Program-made: the position numbers and the translations under genes
NCBI GenBank assembly: GCA_002383165.1
Contig: DFXK01000012.1
Coordinates: forward strand, 467-64,466
Reading direction: 5' to 3'
Origin: Flavobacteriales bacterium UBA4110
GTDB lineage: Bacteria > Bacteroidota > Bacteroidia > Flavobacteriales > Weeksellaceae
Length of the DNA stretch: 64,000 bases
Notes under the pieces: generated by a model
What the model was told of the DNA's origin: nothing
The model's input: the letters and a program-made list of their open reading frames with translations, nothing else
The model's database searches: none
Part shown: positions 33,915-42,955 of the stretch, piece by piece
Layout: each line of letters begins with the position of its first letter
Position numbering within the stretch: position 1 is the stretch's first letter

Positions 33915-35480
33915 ATGCGTTTCAGATTATCATTTTTCCAAATATTATTGCTGGCAGTTTTTGTGGTTTCTTGTGCAACAAAAACTAAGAAATCACCTTC
34001 AAAATCGGGTATTAAAAAACCTGTTGTAAAGACAGAAGTCAAACTTCCACCAAAACCGGCTGTCAAATTAGATAATATCGATTTGCCTGAAATCAAAAGA
34101 GAGTTCAGAGCGGTTTGGATTGCTTCGGTTGCTAATATCAATTGGCCTTCGAGAAATAATCTTTCCGTTGACCAGCAAAAACAAGAAGCCATACAATTGT
34201 TGAATCTTCTTGTTGACCTTAATTTCAATGCAGTGATTTTGCAAGTTCGTCCTTCCGCAGATGCTTTGTATAAAAGTCAGCACGAACCTTGGTCTTATTT
34301 TTTAACGGGACAAATTGGTCAAGCTCCTTATCCAGAATATGACCCTTTGCAATTTTGGATTGAAGAATCTCACAAACGCGGTCTAGAATTTCACGCTTGG
34401 CTCAATCCGTTTCGTGCGCATCATTCCAACGGTGGACAAATCACTTCAGAATCTATGGTGAAAAAATCGCCGGAAAATATCATTAAGTTGAAAAACGGAA
34501 TGTATTGGTTTGACCCAGCTGATGACAAAACGCAAGATCAAGCTTCGAAAGTGGTGAAAGATATCGTTTCCAGATATGATGTGGATGGAATTCATTTGGA
34601 TGACTATTTCTATCCTTATGCCGAATATAATGGTGGAAAAGATTTTCCTGATTACAAAACGTGGTCGGTTTATCAGCAATCCGGTGGAACACTTTCAAGA
34701 GCGGATTGGAGACGTGGAAATGTGAATAAGTTCGTGAAACGAATCTATGACGAAATCAAAGCTCAGAAAAATGATGTCAAATTCGGAATCAGTCCTTTTG
34801 GGATTTGGAAACCCGGTTTTCCTGCAGGAATCAAAGGTTCTTCTCAATATGACGAATTATATGCAGATGCAAAACTATGGCTGAATCAAGGTTGGGTTGA
34901 TTATTTCACACCTCAGTTGTATTGGCCTGTAGATTCGGTGGGACAAAGTTTTCCGCTTTTGTTACAGTGGTGGAGTGATGAAAATACAAAAGGCCGTCAT
35001 CTTTGGCCGGGTTTAAATACTGTTGCCGTGAAATCATCAAATCCCGTTTCTGAAATCGCTCGAGAAATAGATGTAACACGACAAATCCTTAAAAAAAATA
35101 CAGGAGAAGTTCATTGGAGTATTGCCGGAATTACAAAGAATTATGCAATGCAACAGGAATTAAAAACCAATTCCTACAAAGAAAAAGCTTTGATTCCCGA
35201 AACTACTTGGTTGGCTTCTAAAGAATTACCTGAATTGAATGTAACTTGGAAAAAACAATCCAATAATGTTTCAATCAATTGGAACAAACAAATCGAAGCC
35301 TTGTCTTATGTGATTTATTTAAAATATGGAAACAATTGGCAAACAGAAATCCTTTCTCCGGAAATCATTAGTAAAAATGTAGCTTCAGAATCTAATGGGA
35401 AAAAACTTTCGACAATTGTTGTGAGGTCTGTTAATAAGCTTGGAAAGTTGGGTGGTTATAAAGTTGTTTTGGTGAATTAA
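33915..35480 (+). CDS. GHL10 family glycoside hydrolase lipoprotein
   Basis: This 521-residue lipoprotein has signal sequence and lipobox FVVSC (Cys20), followed by a Lys/Ser/Pro-rich tether. The catalytic (beta/alpha)8-barrel region (about 55-400) has the family marks REFRAVWIASVANINWPS, NAVILQVRPSADALY, HAWLNPFRAHH, DGIHLDDYFYP and FGISPFGIW. A C-terminal beta-rich region resembles a fibronectin-type module. GHL10 (formerly DUF187, YngK-like) proteins are thought to cut cell-wall or surface glycans; the exact substrate is unknown. It is anchored to a membrane. Confidence 0.88.
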   Translation: MRFRLSFFQILLLAVFVVSCATKTKKSPSKSGIKKPVVKTEVKLPPKPAVKLDNIDLPEIKREFRAVWIASVANINWPSRNNLSVDQQKQEAIQLLNLLVDLNFNAVILQVRPSADALYKSQHEPWSYFLTGQIGQAPYPEYDPLQFWIEESHKRGLEFHAWLNPFRAHHSNGGQITSESMVKKSPENIIKLKNGMYWFDPADDKTQDQASKVVKDIVSRYDVDGIHLDDYFYPYAEYNGGKDFPDYKTWSVYQQSGGTLSRADWRRGNVNKFVKRIYDEIKAQKNDVKFGISPFGIWKPGFPAGIKGSSQYDELYADAKLWLNQGWVDYFTPQLYWPVDSVGQSFPLLLQWWSDENTKGRHLWPGLNTVAVKSSNPVSEIAREIDVTRQILKKNTGEVHWSIAGITKNYAMQQELKTNSYKEKALIPETTWLASKELPELNVTWKKQSNNVSINWNKQIEALSYVIYLKYGNNWQTEILSPEIISKNVASESNGKKLSTIVVRSVNKLGKLGGYKVVLVN

Positions 35481-35589
35481 ATTACAATCCCCAAAACCTG
35501 ATACAATTCTTATTCAAAAAATTTTTTCTTCAGTAATAAACTAAATATTTCAAATAAAACTCTAATTTTATTGAAAATTTGAAATAACT

Positions 35590-36693
35590 ATGTCCATCAA
35601 CAGAAGAGACTGGCTGAAAACCGCTTTTTTGGGAAGTGCTGCTTTGACACTTTCACCTTTAGAATTTTTCGCAAAAGAAACCCCGAATTTCAATTTATTA
35701 AAAAATAGCAACGAAACAATTCGGCTTTGCTTTAACGAAAATCCGTTTGGAACCTCGCCAAAAGCTTTGGAAGCGATGCATAAATGTCTTAGCCTTTCTT
35801 CAATGTATGATTTTAAGTTTGCGGATGTTTTGTGTGAAAAATTAGCAGAGAAAAATCAACTTAAAAAAGAAAATCTTTTGGTTTCTGCAGGTTCATCCTT
35901 TCTGTTGGAATTGATTACCAAATATGTTTCGATTAACAAAGGACATTTCATCATTCCGGACCCGTGTTTCACAATTTTTGAACCTATTGCAGAGTTTTTA
36001 GGAATGTCAAAATCTGTAATTCCTTTGAACGACAAAAAGAAAATCGACCTTGAAAAGATGAAAACTTCTATCCAAAAAGATACGAAACTCATTTATATCT
36101 GTAATCCGAATAATCCAACCGGAGATTTGCTTTCAAGACAGGAAATTGAGAATTTTATCAAATCAATTCCAGACAATATCATCATTTTGGTTGATGAAGC
36201 TTATATCGAATTTACGACTCAGAAATCTCTCAGCGATTTGGTTGATGTCTATAAAAATCTGATTGTGACGAGAACATTTTCCAAACTTTATGGTTTTGCC
36301 GGCGCAAGATTAGGTTATGCAATCGGGCATCCTGGAACAATTAAAAACCTGAAAAAACTTCAAAGTTGGAGTGGAGCAGAAATAAGTGTTGTTACAATGG
36401 CTGGTGCAATTGCCGCGATGGAAGATCAGGAATTCATTACTAAAGTTTTGAATAACAATCAGAAGGTAAAAGATTTTACAGTTTCAGAATTCAATAAAAG
36501 AGGAATCAAAACCATTCCGTCTTCTGCTAATTTTGTTTATTTCTCTTTGGAAAAATACAAAGGTGATTATTTCAAAAAACTGAAAGATGCAAAAATCCTT
36601 GGTGGAAAAACGTATGAGGAAGATGGGAAGTGGACGAGGATTAGCTTGGGAACGATGGAGGAGATGCGACAATACTTTGATGTGATTTCTTAA
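35590..36693 (+). CDS. PLP aminotransferase (HisC-like fold) with Tat signal
   Basis: This 367-residue fold-type I aminotransferase resembles histidinol-phosphate aminotransferase: CFNENPFGTSPKALEAM, NPNNPTGDLLS, VDEAYIEF and the PLP lysine K232 in TRTFSKLYGFAGARLGY. Unlike cytosolic HisC it begins with a twin-arginine signal, NRRDWLKTAFLGSAALTLSP, so it should be exported folded with its cofactor. The physiological reaction in the periplasm is unknown. It is not near his genes. The neighbouring AraC regulator faces it tail to tail, with only 4 nt between stops. Confidence 0.88.
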   Translation: MSINRRDWLKTAFLGSAALTLSPLEFFAKETPNFNLLKNSNETIRLCFNENPFGTSPKALEAMHKCLSLSSMYDFKFADVLCEKLAEKNQLKKENLLVSAGSSFLLELITKYVSINKGHFIIPDPCFTIFEPIAEFLGMSKSVIPLNDKKKIDLEKMKTSIQKDTKLIYICNPNNPTGDLLSRQEIENFIKSIPDNIIILVDEAYIEFTTQKSLSDLVDVYKNLIVTRTFSKLYGFAGARLGYAIGHPGTIKNLKKLQSWSGAEISVVTMAGAIAAMEDQEFITKVLNNNQKVKDFTVSEFNKRGIKTIPSSANFVYFSLEKYKGDYFKKLKDAKILGGKTYEEDGKWTRISLGTMEEMRQYFDVIS

Positions 36694-36697
36694 TCTG

Positions 36698-37570
36698 TCA
36701 AGCCATAATATTACTAAACTCCTTCCGATATTGCGACGGACTTTTCTGCGTATGTTCTTTAAAAGTTTTGTTGAAGTAACTGAAATTATTAAATCCACTA
36801 TCAAAGCAAACTTCTGTAATACTCATTGGTTGTTCAGCCAAAAGTTTTAAAGAATGTGTGATTCGATATTCATTCACAAATTGAGTAAATGTTTTGTTTG
36901 TGATTTTCTTGAAGTATCGGCAAAAAGAAGGAACAGTCATATTGGATAATTCTGCAACGGTTTCCAAAGTGATTTGCTCCTTAAAATGGTCTTTCACATA
37001 ATTAAAAATCACATTGATTCGGTCATTATCTTCTTTTTGGGTTTGCAAATAATATTTTGAAGCGTTTAGGATTTTATAATCTTGGGTTAGTGACATCTGA
37101 TCCAGAACTTCAATCAGAAGAAGCAATTTGGTCAGAGAATGTGATTCCGTCAATGCATCAATTTTGGGTTTCAAAGCTTTTTTAAAATCTCCCCCGAAAA
37201 CAATTCCACTTTTTGCTTTTTCCAACAATGCAGAAATCCTGTTCATTTCTACAGCCTTCCAAAAATCCTGACCGAGAAATTCTTTTGAAAACTGAATCAC
37301 GACTTCGTATTCATTTTTTGTGTTCTCATTCGTCATTCCACAATGCGGAAGATTACTTCCGATAAGAATGAGATCGCCATCAGTAAAATAAGAAATATTA
37401 CTGCCTATTTGTCTTTTACCAGAACCTTTGTGAACAAATATTAGCTCAATTTCCGGATGATAATGCCAGAAATTGGACTTTATATTTTCATCACGATGAT
37501 ATTTGAGACATGTAAAACTGCTTCCCACATCAGGACTAACAGATTCTAAAACTGGATTATAATGTTTCAT
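36698..37570 (-). CDS. AraC family transcriptional regulator with cupin sensor domain
   Basis: This 290-residue regulator has an N-terminal cupin-like ligand-binding domain (FWHYHPEIELIFVHKGSG, GDLILIGSNLPH) and a C-terminal pair of helix-turn-helix motifs (ITLETVAELSNMTVPSFCRYF, then SITEVCFDSGFNNFSYFNKTF, ending KSPSQYRKEF). Proteins with this layout usually sense a sugar or related compound. The inducer is unknown. A TATCTTTG box lies 4 nt upstream of the ATG, predicting a leaderless mRNA. Possible targets are the exported protein gene at 37738, divergent from it, or itself. Confidence 0.92.
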   Translation of the reverse strand: MKHYNPVLESVSPDVGSSFTCLKYHRDENIKSNFWHYHPEIELIFVHKGSGKRQIGSNISYFTDGDLILIGSNLPHCGMTNENTKNEYEVVIQFSKEFLGQDFWKAVEMNRISALLEKAKSGIVFGGDFKKALKPKIDALTESHSLTKLLLLIEVLDQMSLTQDYKILNASKYYLQTQKEDNDRINVIFNYVKDHFKEQITLETVAELSNMTVPSFCRYFKKITNKTFTQFVNEYRITHSLKLLAEQPMSITEVCFDSGFNNFSYFNKTFKEHTQKSPSQYRKEFSNIMA

Positions 37571-37574
37571 TGCA

Positions 37575-37582
37575 CAAAGATA
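37575..37582 (-). promoter_or_regulatory. -7 box TATCTTTG, predicted leaderless start of the AraC gene
   Basis: On the minus strand TATCTTTG is followed by TGCA and then ATG (37570). The box-to-ATG distance is the same 12 nt as at 1313, 42850, 42944 and 54692. Confidence 0.6.
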
Positions 37583-37737
37583 AGATAATATAAATATATG
37601 TTTTATATTGTCTTAAATACTAAATTAATATTTAGTTAATGTTAAAATAGTATATACTTCTGAAAATTGAATGGTATTATAAGAGTTTAATCCTCTATAG
37701 ATTTGCTTCATCATTAATCAAGTAAATCTATATTATT

Positions 37738-38334
37738 ATGAAAAATATATTAAAGTTAAGTCTAATTGTGGGTGCATTATTTTTCACAATTAACATGTCA
37801 GCAAAAGATAGAGTCTTTTCAATATCGTTAGTGGACGTCAGTTCCAAAGTTTTAAAGTTTGAGGTTATGAATGCGGAGAACGTATCGCTTTATTTTTATA
37901 ACGATAGAAAAGATAAAATCTACTCAGAAAATCTTGGCAACAGAGCTATTGTTGAGAAAACCTATGATCTTTCTACCCTTTCCACAGGCGAATATTTTCT
38001 GGTAGCTGAATCGGAATTCAAAATAGAAAAATATAGAGTGACCATTGATAAAGATGGAAATGTGAAAGCAGAAAAAACCCCTGTACTGGCATTAAATAAA
38101 CCTAAATATACGATTGAAAACAACATAGTAAAACTATATATGAACAATGTTGAAAACGGCGTCAATGTTTCCATTTCAGATTTAGCTAACAATGAATATT
38201 ACAACCAAACTGTTAATACAAAAAATGGTGAGATCAACCTTAAATTTGACTTCAATGCCAATAATTCTGCTGCCTATGTTATCAGCGTAACAAAAGACGG
38301 CGCTGTGTTTAACAGACTGATTACTTTGAAATAG
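37738..38334 (+). CDS. Small exported beta-rich protein of unknown function
   Basis: This 198-residue protein has a signal peptide (MKNILKLSLIVGALFFTINMSAKD). The rest is a run of predicted beta strands in two halves, about 28-100 and 112-198, each with a similar rhythm (NVSLYFYNDRKDKIYSENLG and VNVSISDLANNEYYNQTVN), suggesting two Ig-like or Fn3-like domains. It resembles the small secreted proteins often annotated DUF3244 in Bacteroidota, but I am not certain. It lacks a T9SS tail and a lipobox. It is followed by its own terminator. Confidence 0.7.
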   Translation: MKNILKLSLIVGALFFTINMSAKDRVFSISLVDVSSKVLKFEVMNAENVSLYFYNDRKDKIYSENLGNRAIVEKTYDLSTLSTGEYFLVAESEFKIEKYRVTIDKDGNVKAEKTPVLALNKPKYTIENNIVKLYMNNVENGVNVSISDLANNEYYNQTVNTKNGEINLKFDFNANNSAAYVISVTKDGAVFNRLITLK

Positions 38335-38366
38335 TTTCTCTAAACTAAGGTTATATATTATTTTCT

Positions 38367-38393
38367 AAAAGCTTCACATTGTGTGAAGCTTTT
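38367..38393 (+). terminator. Terminator after the exported protein gene
   Basis: An 11-bp stem (AAAAGCTTCAC / GTGAAGCTTTT) with a short loop is followed by Ts. Confidence 0.88.
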
Positions 38394-38423
38394 TTTGATT
38401 ATTACAATTTAATTAAAATAAAA

Positions 38424-38448
38424 AAATCCCAATATCAAATTGGGATTT
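38424..38448 (-). terminator. Terminator after poxB
   Basis: A 10-bp stem (AAATCCCAAT / ATTGGGATTT) with a 5-nt loop has a T-run on the minus strand, 6 nt past the poxB stop. Confidence 0.85.
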
Positions 38449-38454
38449 GCGAGA

Positions 38455-40191
38455 TTATAAAACTTCTTTGATATGCTTATAATTACTTGTAATAGTATCC
38501 GCAACTTCTTTGAAGTTACCATCCAGCATCATTTTTGTCATCGCAACGCCCATACCTTTCATCTGTTCCCAGCCAACTTTTGGTGGCATTGCCAGAGCGT
38601 TTGGATCGGTAAAAATATTGACCAAAACTGGACCATCAATTGCTAATGCATCTTGAATTGCTATTTCTACTTTTTCCGGATCTGTAACATTGATGCCATT
38701 GATGCCGAAAGCTTGAGCTAATAACCCAAAATCTGGATTAACCATATCAGTTTCGTTATCAGGAATACCGTTAACTTCCATCTCTAATTTTACCATTCCC
38801 AAAGATCTGTTGTTGAATACAATAATCTTGATGGGAAGATTATATTGTTTGATGGTCGCGATATCTCCCAACAACATAGAAAGTCCGCCATCACCACAAA
38901 GTGCAATTACTTGCTTATCCGGATTGGACAGCTGAGCACCAATAGCCATTGGCATGGCATTGGCCATAGTTCCGTGATTGAAAGATCCTAAGAGTTTTCT
39001 CTCTCCAGTAGCTTCTAGATATCTAGCACCCCAGACACAGCACATTCCTGTATCTACTGTGAAAATGGTATCTTTATTAGCCTTTAGGTTGATTGTTTCT
39101 GCTACGAATTCGGGCGAGATATGGTTTTCTTTGCCTTTATCCTCAACATAAGATCTAAGATTATTTTTTACTTTTTGATAGAATTCTAGTTGCTTGTCAA
39201 GAAAATCTTGGTTATCATTGATTTTAATTAAAGGTAGAAGATTAATTAAAGAATCCTTTATTTTTCCAGCAAATCCTCTTGTCAATTGGGCTCGCCTTCC
39301 CAAGCGTTCTGGCTTATCATCAATTTGAATAATCACTTTATCAATAGGCATAAATTTCACATAAGGAAAATCGGTACCTAAAAGTAAAACAATATCAGCT
39401 TCGTGCATCGCTTTGAAGGCGGAAGGTAAACCCAAAAGTCCAGTCATTCCCACTTCATAAGGATTATTATATTGGATACCCATTTTTCCTCGGAAAGAAT
39501 AACCTATTGGTGCTTTCAGTTTTTCTGCTAAAGCAACAACTTCTGTGTGGGCTTCGGAAGCTCCTATTCCACAATAGATCGCTACTTTTTTTCCTGAATT
39601 AAGCTGATTTGCGATCCAGTTTATTTCTTCTTCTGAAGGAATGATTCTAGGATTTGTTTTGAATACGAGATCAGAACTAATGTTTTTTTCAGATTTAGCC
39701 TCAAAAAGATCGCCCGGGACACCTAAAACCGAAACGCCTTTTTGTGATATCGCATGTTGTAAAGCAGCTTGTAACATTCTTGGAGCTTGTTCTGGTGTAT
39801 TGGCTACATGATTGTAAACAGAGCAGTCATCAAACAATTTGATGGTATTAGTTTCCTGAAAATAAGATGTACCAAACTCAGAACTCTCACAAGTAGATGC
39901 TATGGCAAGAACTGGAACATTCCCTCTATTAGCTTCGTAAAGACCATTAATGAGATGAACGTGACCAGGACCAGAACTTCCTGCGCAGACAGCCAAACCT
40001 TCTAGCTCAGCTTCGGCAGCCGCCGCAAAAGCACCGACTTCCTCATGTCTTACGTGGATCCATTGGATAGAACCTTCACGTTTTATAGCATCATTTAAAA
40101 AATTAAGGCTGTCTCCAGTGACAGCATATATACGTTTAATTCCTGCTTTTACAAGAATCTCTACAAATTGTTCGGCAATATTTTTTGACAT
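38455..40191 (-). CDS. poxB: Pyruvate dehydrogenase (quinone)/pyruvate oxidase type, ThDP-dependent
   Basis: This 578-residue thiamine-diphosphate/FAD enzyme is close to E. coli PoxB in length and sequence. It would decarboxylate pyruvate to acetate and pass electrons to quinone. RHEEVGAFAAAAEAEL holds the ThDP-activating Glu (about 50). The ThDP-Mg motif runs from CGDGGLSMLLGD to IVFNNRSLGM. The FAD domain is in the middle third (LLLGTDFPYVKF, QIDDKPERLGRR). The C-terminal tail (after GMGVAMTKMM) is where E. coli PoxB binds membrane lipid; here it is only weakly amphipathic. It stands alone with a terminator. Confidence 0.88.
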   Translation of the reverse strand: MSKNIAEQFVEILVKAGIKRIYAVTGDSLNFLNDAIKREGSIQWIHVRHEEVGAFAAAAEAELEGLAVCAGSSGPGHVHLINGLYEANRGNVPVLAIASTCESSEFGTSYFQETNTIKLFDDCSVYNHVANTPEQAPRMLQAALQHAISQKGVSVLGVPGDLFEAKSEKNISSDLVFKTNPRIIPSEEEINWIANQLNSGKKVAIYCGIGASEAHTEVVALAEKLKAPIGYSFRGKMGIQYNNPYEVGMTGLLGLPSAFKAMHEADIVLLLGTDFPYVKFMPIDKVIIQIDDKPERLGRRAQLTRGFAGKIKDSLINLLPLIKINDNQDFLDKQLEFYQKVKNNLRSYVEDKGKENHISPEFVAETINLKANKDTIFTVDTGMCCVWGARYLEATGERKLLGSFNHGTMANAMPMAIGAQLSNPDKQVIALCGDGGLSMLLGDIATIKQYNLPIKIIVFNNRSLGMVKLEMEVNGIPDNETDMVNPDFGLLAQAFGINGINVTDPEKVEIAIQDALAIDGPVLVNIFTDPNALAMPPKVGWEQMKGMGVAMTKMMLDGNFKEVADTITSNYKHIKEVL

Positions 40192-40275
40192 AGTTTTATG
40201 AATTTTGTAATATCATAATTTACAAAAAATATTCCAAGCAAATCATTATTAAATAATAAGTAAATGTTAAAGAAA

Positions 40276-41274
40276 TCAGTGAAAATGTTTTGGAAATGCT
40301 TCTTGCGGAGTTTGTTTCAGAATATTGAGCATAAACCAAGATTTAAGAAAACCGTAACCGTATGAAAACATTTGGATGTAAGTAGAAATTATCGCCATCG
40401 CCGCAATGCTGATATTTTTTGTAACAATCAAAGCGTGCAAGAAAACTAGAAATGTATAAAGTCCATACAAAGCGAGAATCAACCCATTTCCCCATACGAA
40501 ATAATGAATTACTCCAACCAAATAACCCAACAGAAAAATGCTAGGAAACCAAAATGTAGGTTTCACATATTTTGGATGTCTTTGATTTAGAATTGGTCTT
40601 GCACAACCGAATTGATACACTTGTTTTGAGAATTTGCCAAAGTCTGTTCTACGTTTGTGATAAACGCCAATATTATCATAGAATAGAGTCGTGTAGCCAT
40701 TTTCCCAAAACGTCATTGATAAATCTGGGTCTTCGCCAATTCTCATTTCAGAAAAACCACCAATGTCTAAGAATTTCTCTTTATTCACGCCCATATTAAA
40801 ACTTCTTGGCTGAAATTTCGTCACTGCTTTTTTGCTTCCTCGGATTCCGCCAGTTGTGAAAACCGAAGTCATAGAATAGGAAATGGCTTTCTGCATTAGA
40901 TTAAATCCTCTATGCGCTTTGTCTGCGCCACCGAAGGCATCGCAAGGATTTTCGATAAGGTTTTTCTTGATGTTTTCGATGTAATCTGTTTCTACAATCA
41001 CGTCAGAATCTACAAAAACCAGCCAATCATTCTTTGCTCGTTTTGCACCGTAATTTCTACTCAATCCAGGACCAGAATTATCTTTCCTGAAGAACTGGAT
41101 ATCCAATTGTTCTTGAAATAATTCAACCGTCGGGAGAAGTGCTATTTTGGAACCATCATCCACAATGATTACTTCGAAGTTTTTATCTGTCTGATGAGAA
41201 AGAGAATTCAGAAGTTCGAATAATTCGTCTTTTCTGTTGAAGATGGCAATGATGATGGAGATTGTTGGACTCAA
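40276..41274 (-). CDS. Glycosyltransferase family 2, membrane-anchored
   Basis: This 332-residue enzyme has a GT-A domain at the N-terminus: SIIIAIFNRKDELFELLNSL, VIIVDDGS, and the DxD motif in WLVFVDSDVIVETDY. The acceptor region has MRIGEDPDLSMTFWENGY, with the ED pair as likely base. Two or three hydrophobic segments follow (about 235-310), anchoring it to the inner membrane. It likely adds a sugar to a lipid-linked glycan. No ATG is available before the conserved start; translation must begin at TTG 41274. The next two genes upstream on the strand are a small membrane protein and a methyltransferase. Confidence 0.88.
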   Translation of the reverse strand: MSPTISIIIAIFNRKDELFELLNSLSHQTDKNFEVIIVDDGSKIALLPTVELFQEQLDIQFFRKDNSGPGLSRNYGAKRAKNDWLVFVDSDVIVETDYIENIKKNLIENPCDAFGGADKAHRGFNLMQKAISYSMTSVFTTGGIRGSKKAVTKFQPRSFNMGVNKEKFLDIGGFSEMRIGEDPDLSMTFWENGYTTLFYDNIGVYHKRRTDFGKFSKQVYQFGCARPILNQRHPKYVKPTFWFPSIFLLGYLVGVIHYFVWGNGLILALYGLYTFLVFLHALIVTKNISIAAMAIISTYIQMFSYGYGFLKSWFMLNILKQTPQEAFPKHFH

Positions 41275-41316
41275 TTTTATTTAATTAAATAATTTATTTG
41301 ATTCAAAAATATAAAA

Positions 41317-41673
41317 TTATATTTTCAATAAAAGAATAAGAACTGATAGAAGAATCGAACTTGAAATTATACAAAATATAAAACTCGAAATAACTAAAGA
41401 ATGAATTATTTTAAAGTGATTTAATATTAATAATGAAACAAATGAAACTAAGATTGAACCAGCAAAACTCAAAAAAAATGTTATAAATAAATGTTCAATC
41501 CCAAAAATTTCTGTTTTATAAAAATAAATTAACAAAGCAGAAATTAATAATAATCCTAAGGAAATTAAAATCAATTTTTTATTGATTGGGTCAATGTCTA
41601 CTTTATTTTCTCCTCCGTTGCCAAACAAGCCAAGAACCGACAAAGCATCAAATAAAAAATTAATAAAATCCAT
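41317..41673 (-). CDS. Small membrane protein of unknown function
   Basis: This is a 118-residue protein with three strong hydrophobic segments (about 34-51, 61-83 and 91-117), linked by short polar turns. The first 30 residues are moderately hydrophobic and include GNGGENKVDIDP. I do not recognise a family. It starts 2 nt after the stop of the THUMP methyltransferase gene, so it is co-transcribed with it. Ile, Leu and Ser are very abundant. Confidence 0.7.
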   Translation of the reverse strand: MDFINFLFDALSVLGLFGNGGENKVDIDPINKKLILISLGLLLISALLIYFYKTEIFGIEHLFITFFLSFAGSILVSFVSLLILNHFKIIHSLVISSFIFCIISSSILLSVLILLLKI

Positions 41674-41675
41674 AT

Positions 41676-42845
41676 TTATTCTAATTCCTTATTTATATAT
41701 TTCCCTTTCTTAGAACCATCATACATTTCATACTGCAAAAATCTCGTCTCCAATTTCCCATTGAATAATTTGATTTTTCTGGAAGGTCTTAAGCCAATTT
41801 TCTTCGGAGCGTCCAAGTCTGCAGAAATCAACCAAGCCAAAGTGTTCGGATAATGTTGTTTGAAAGTATCACCAATTTTTTTGTAGAAATCATCATCATT
41901 GATAGAAATTCTCTCATCATAAGGTGGATTGAAAACCATCAACAATGGGAACATATCTTTCTCAGAATCAAAGAAATTTTTATTTCTAAGCGTGATGACA
42001 TCTTCCATTTCTGCAGATTCAATATTCGCTCTTGCTGCATCCAAGGCGCTATAATCGATGTCGTAACCAACAATTTTCCCGGTGAATTCCTTCACACGAT
42101 TCATTCGTACTTCTTTTATGGTTTTGAATAATTCAGAATCATAGTTTTTCCAATTCTGGAAAGCAAAATTTCTTCTGAAAGTCTGAGCTGGCAAATCCAT
42201 TGCAATCATCGCCGCTTCTATTAATAACGTTCCTGAACCACACATTGGGTCTAGGAAATTGCCTTTTCCATCCCAACCTGCCAATTGCAACATTCCACTA
42301 GCTAAAACTTCATTGATTGGCGCAACCGTTTGTTCCTTTCTGTAACCACGTTTGAAAAGTGGATCTCCAGAACTATCAAGAGAAATCGAAACCAATTCTC
42401 TGTCAATATGAAGATGGAATTTGATATCCGGATTGTCTTTACTAATATTTGGTCTTACCTTATGTTTTTCCTGAAAATAATCTACAATCGCATCTTTCAT
42501 TTTCAAAGTCATAAACTGCGAGTGACTGAATCTCTCAGAGTTTACAGTGGCATCAATAGCAAAAGTCTGGTTTGGTTCCAAAAACTGATCCCACTCAAAC
42601 TTGTATAATTTATCATAATATTTGGTCTCGTTAAAAGCTTTAAATTCCATTATCGGAACTAAAATTTTAATCGCTGTTCTGCAAGAATAATTGAGTTTGT
42701 AAAGAAAACCAAGGTCGCCTTCACAAGTTACCGCGCGGTTTTTAACTTCCACATTTTTACCACCCAATTTCTTAACTTCCTCAGCCAAAACCTGTTCTAA
42801 TCCAAAGAAAGTTTTGATTTGTATTTGCAGATTATCTGTATTCAT
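41676..42845 (-). CDS. THUMP-domain RNA guanine-N2 methyltransferase (RlmL-N/YpsC type)
   Basis: This 389-residue protein has an N-terminal ferredoxin-like and THUMP RNA-binding part (about 1-165, LNYSCRTAIKILVPI, RPNISKDNPDIKFHLHI) and a Rossmann methyltransferase (DPMCGSGTLLIEAAMIA for SAM, then MVFNPPYDERIS, the NPPY catalytic motif). Such enzymes methylate guanine-N2 in 23S rRNA (m2G2445 in E. coli RlmL). I take ATG 42845, not the in-frame codon at 42887, because a -7 box lies at 42850-42857 and the extra residues are not conserved. Confidence 0.9.
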   Translation of the reverse strand: MNTDNLQIQIKTFFGLEQVLAEEVKKLGGKNVEVKNRAVTCEGDLGFLYKLNYSCRTAIKILVPIMEFKAFNETKYYDKLYKFEWDQFLEPNQTFAIDATVNSERFSHSQFMTLKMKDAIVDYFQEKHKVRPNISKDNPDIKFHLHIDRELVSISLDSSGDPLFKRGYRKEQTVAPINEVLASGMLQLAGWDGKGNFLDPMCGSGTLLIEAAMIAMDLPAQTFRRNFAFQNWKNYDSELFKTIKEVRMNRVKEFTGKIVGYDIDYSALDAARANIESAEMEDVITLRNKNFFDSEKDMFPLLMVFNPPYDERISINDDDFYKKIGDTFKQHYPNTLAWLISADLDAPKKIGLRPSRKIKLFNGKLETRFLQYEMYDGSKKGKYINKELE

Positions 42846-42849
42846 AGCG

Positions 42850-42857
42850 CAAAGATA
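42850..42857 (-). promoter_or_regulatory. -7 box TATCTTTG, predicted leaderless start of the THUMP methyltransferase gene
   Basis: On the minus strand TATCTTTG is followed by CGCT and then ATG 42845, spacing 12 nt from box start to ATG. Confidence 0.62.
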
Positions 42858-42923
42858 ATAGATTATTAGATGATAGATAAAAGACAAATGAAAATCCTTT
42901 AAAATCTATTGTCTATAATCTAT
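42858..42923. repeat. Imperfect inverted repeat between divergent promoters
   Basis: ATAGATTAT at 42858-42866 and ATAGAT at 42873-42878 pair with ATCTAT at 42904-42909 and ATAATCTAT at 42915-42923. The pair spans the gap between two divergent methyltransferase genes and could be a regulator site or a chance AT-rich palindrome. Confidence 0.4.
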
Positions 42924-42943
42924 TCGTCTCGCATCTTTTTTCA

Positions 42944-42951
42944 TAATTTTG
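42944..42951 (+). promoter_or_regulatory. -7 box TAATTTTG, predicted leaderless start of the methyltransferase gene
   Basis: TAATTTTG is followed by TAGG and ATG 42956, again 12 nt from box start to ATG. Confidence 0.62.
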
Positions 42952-42955
42952 TAGG

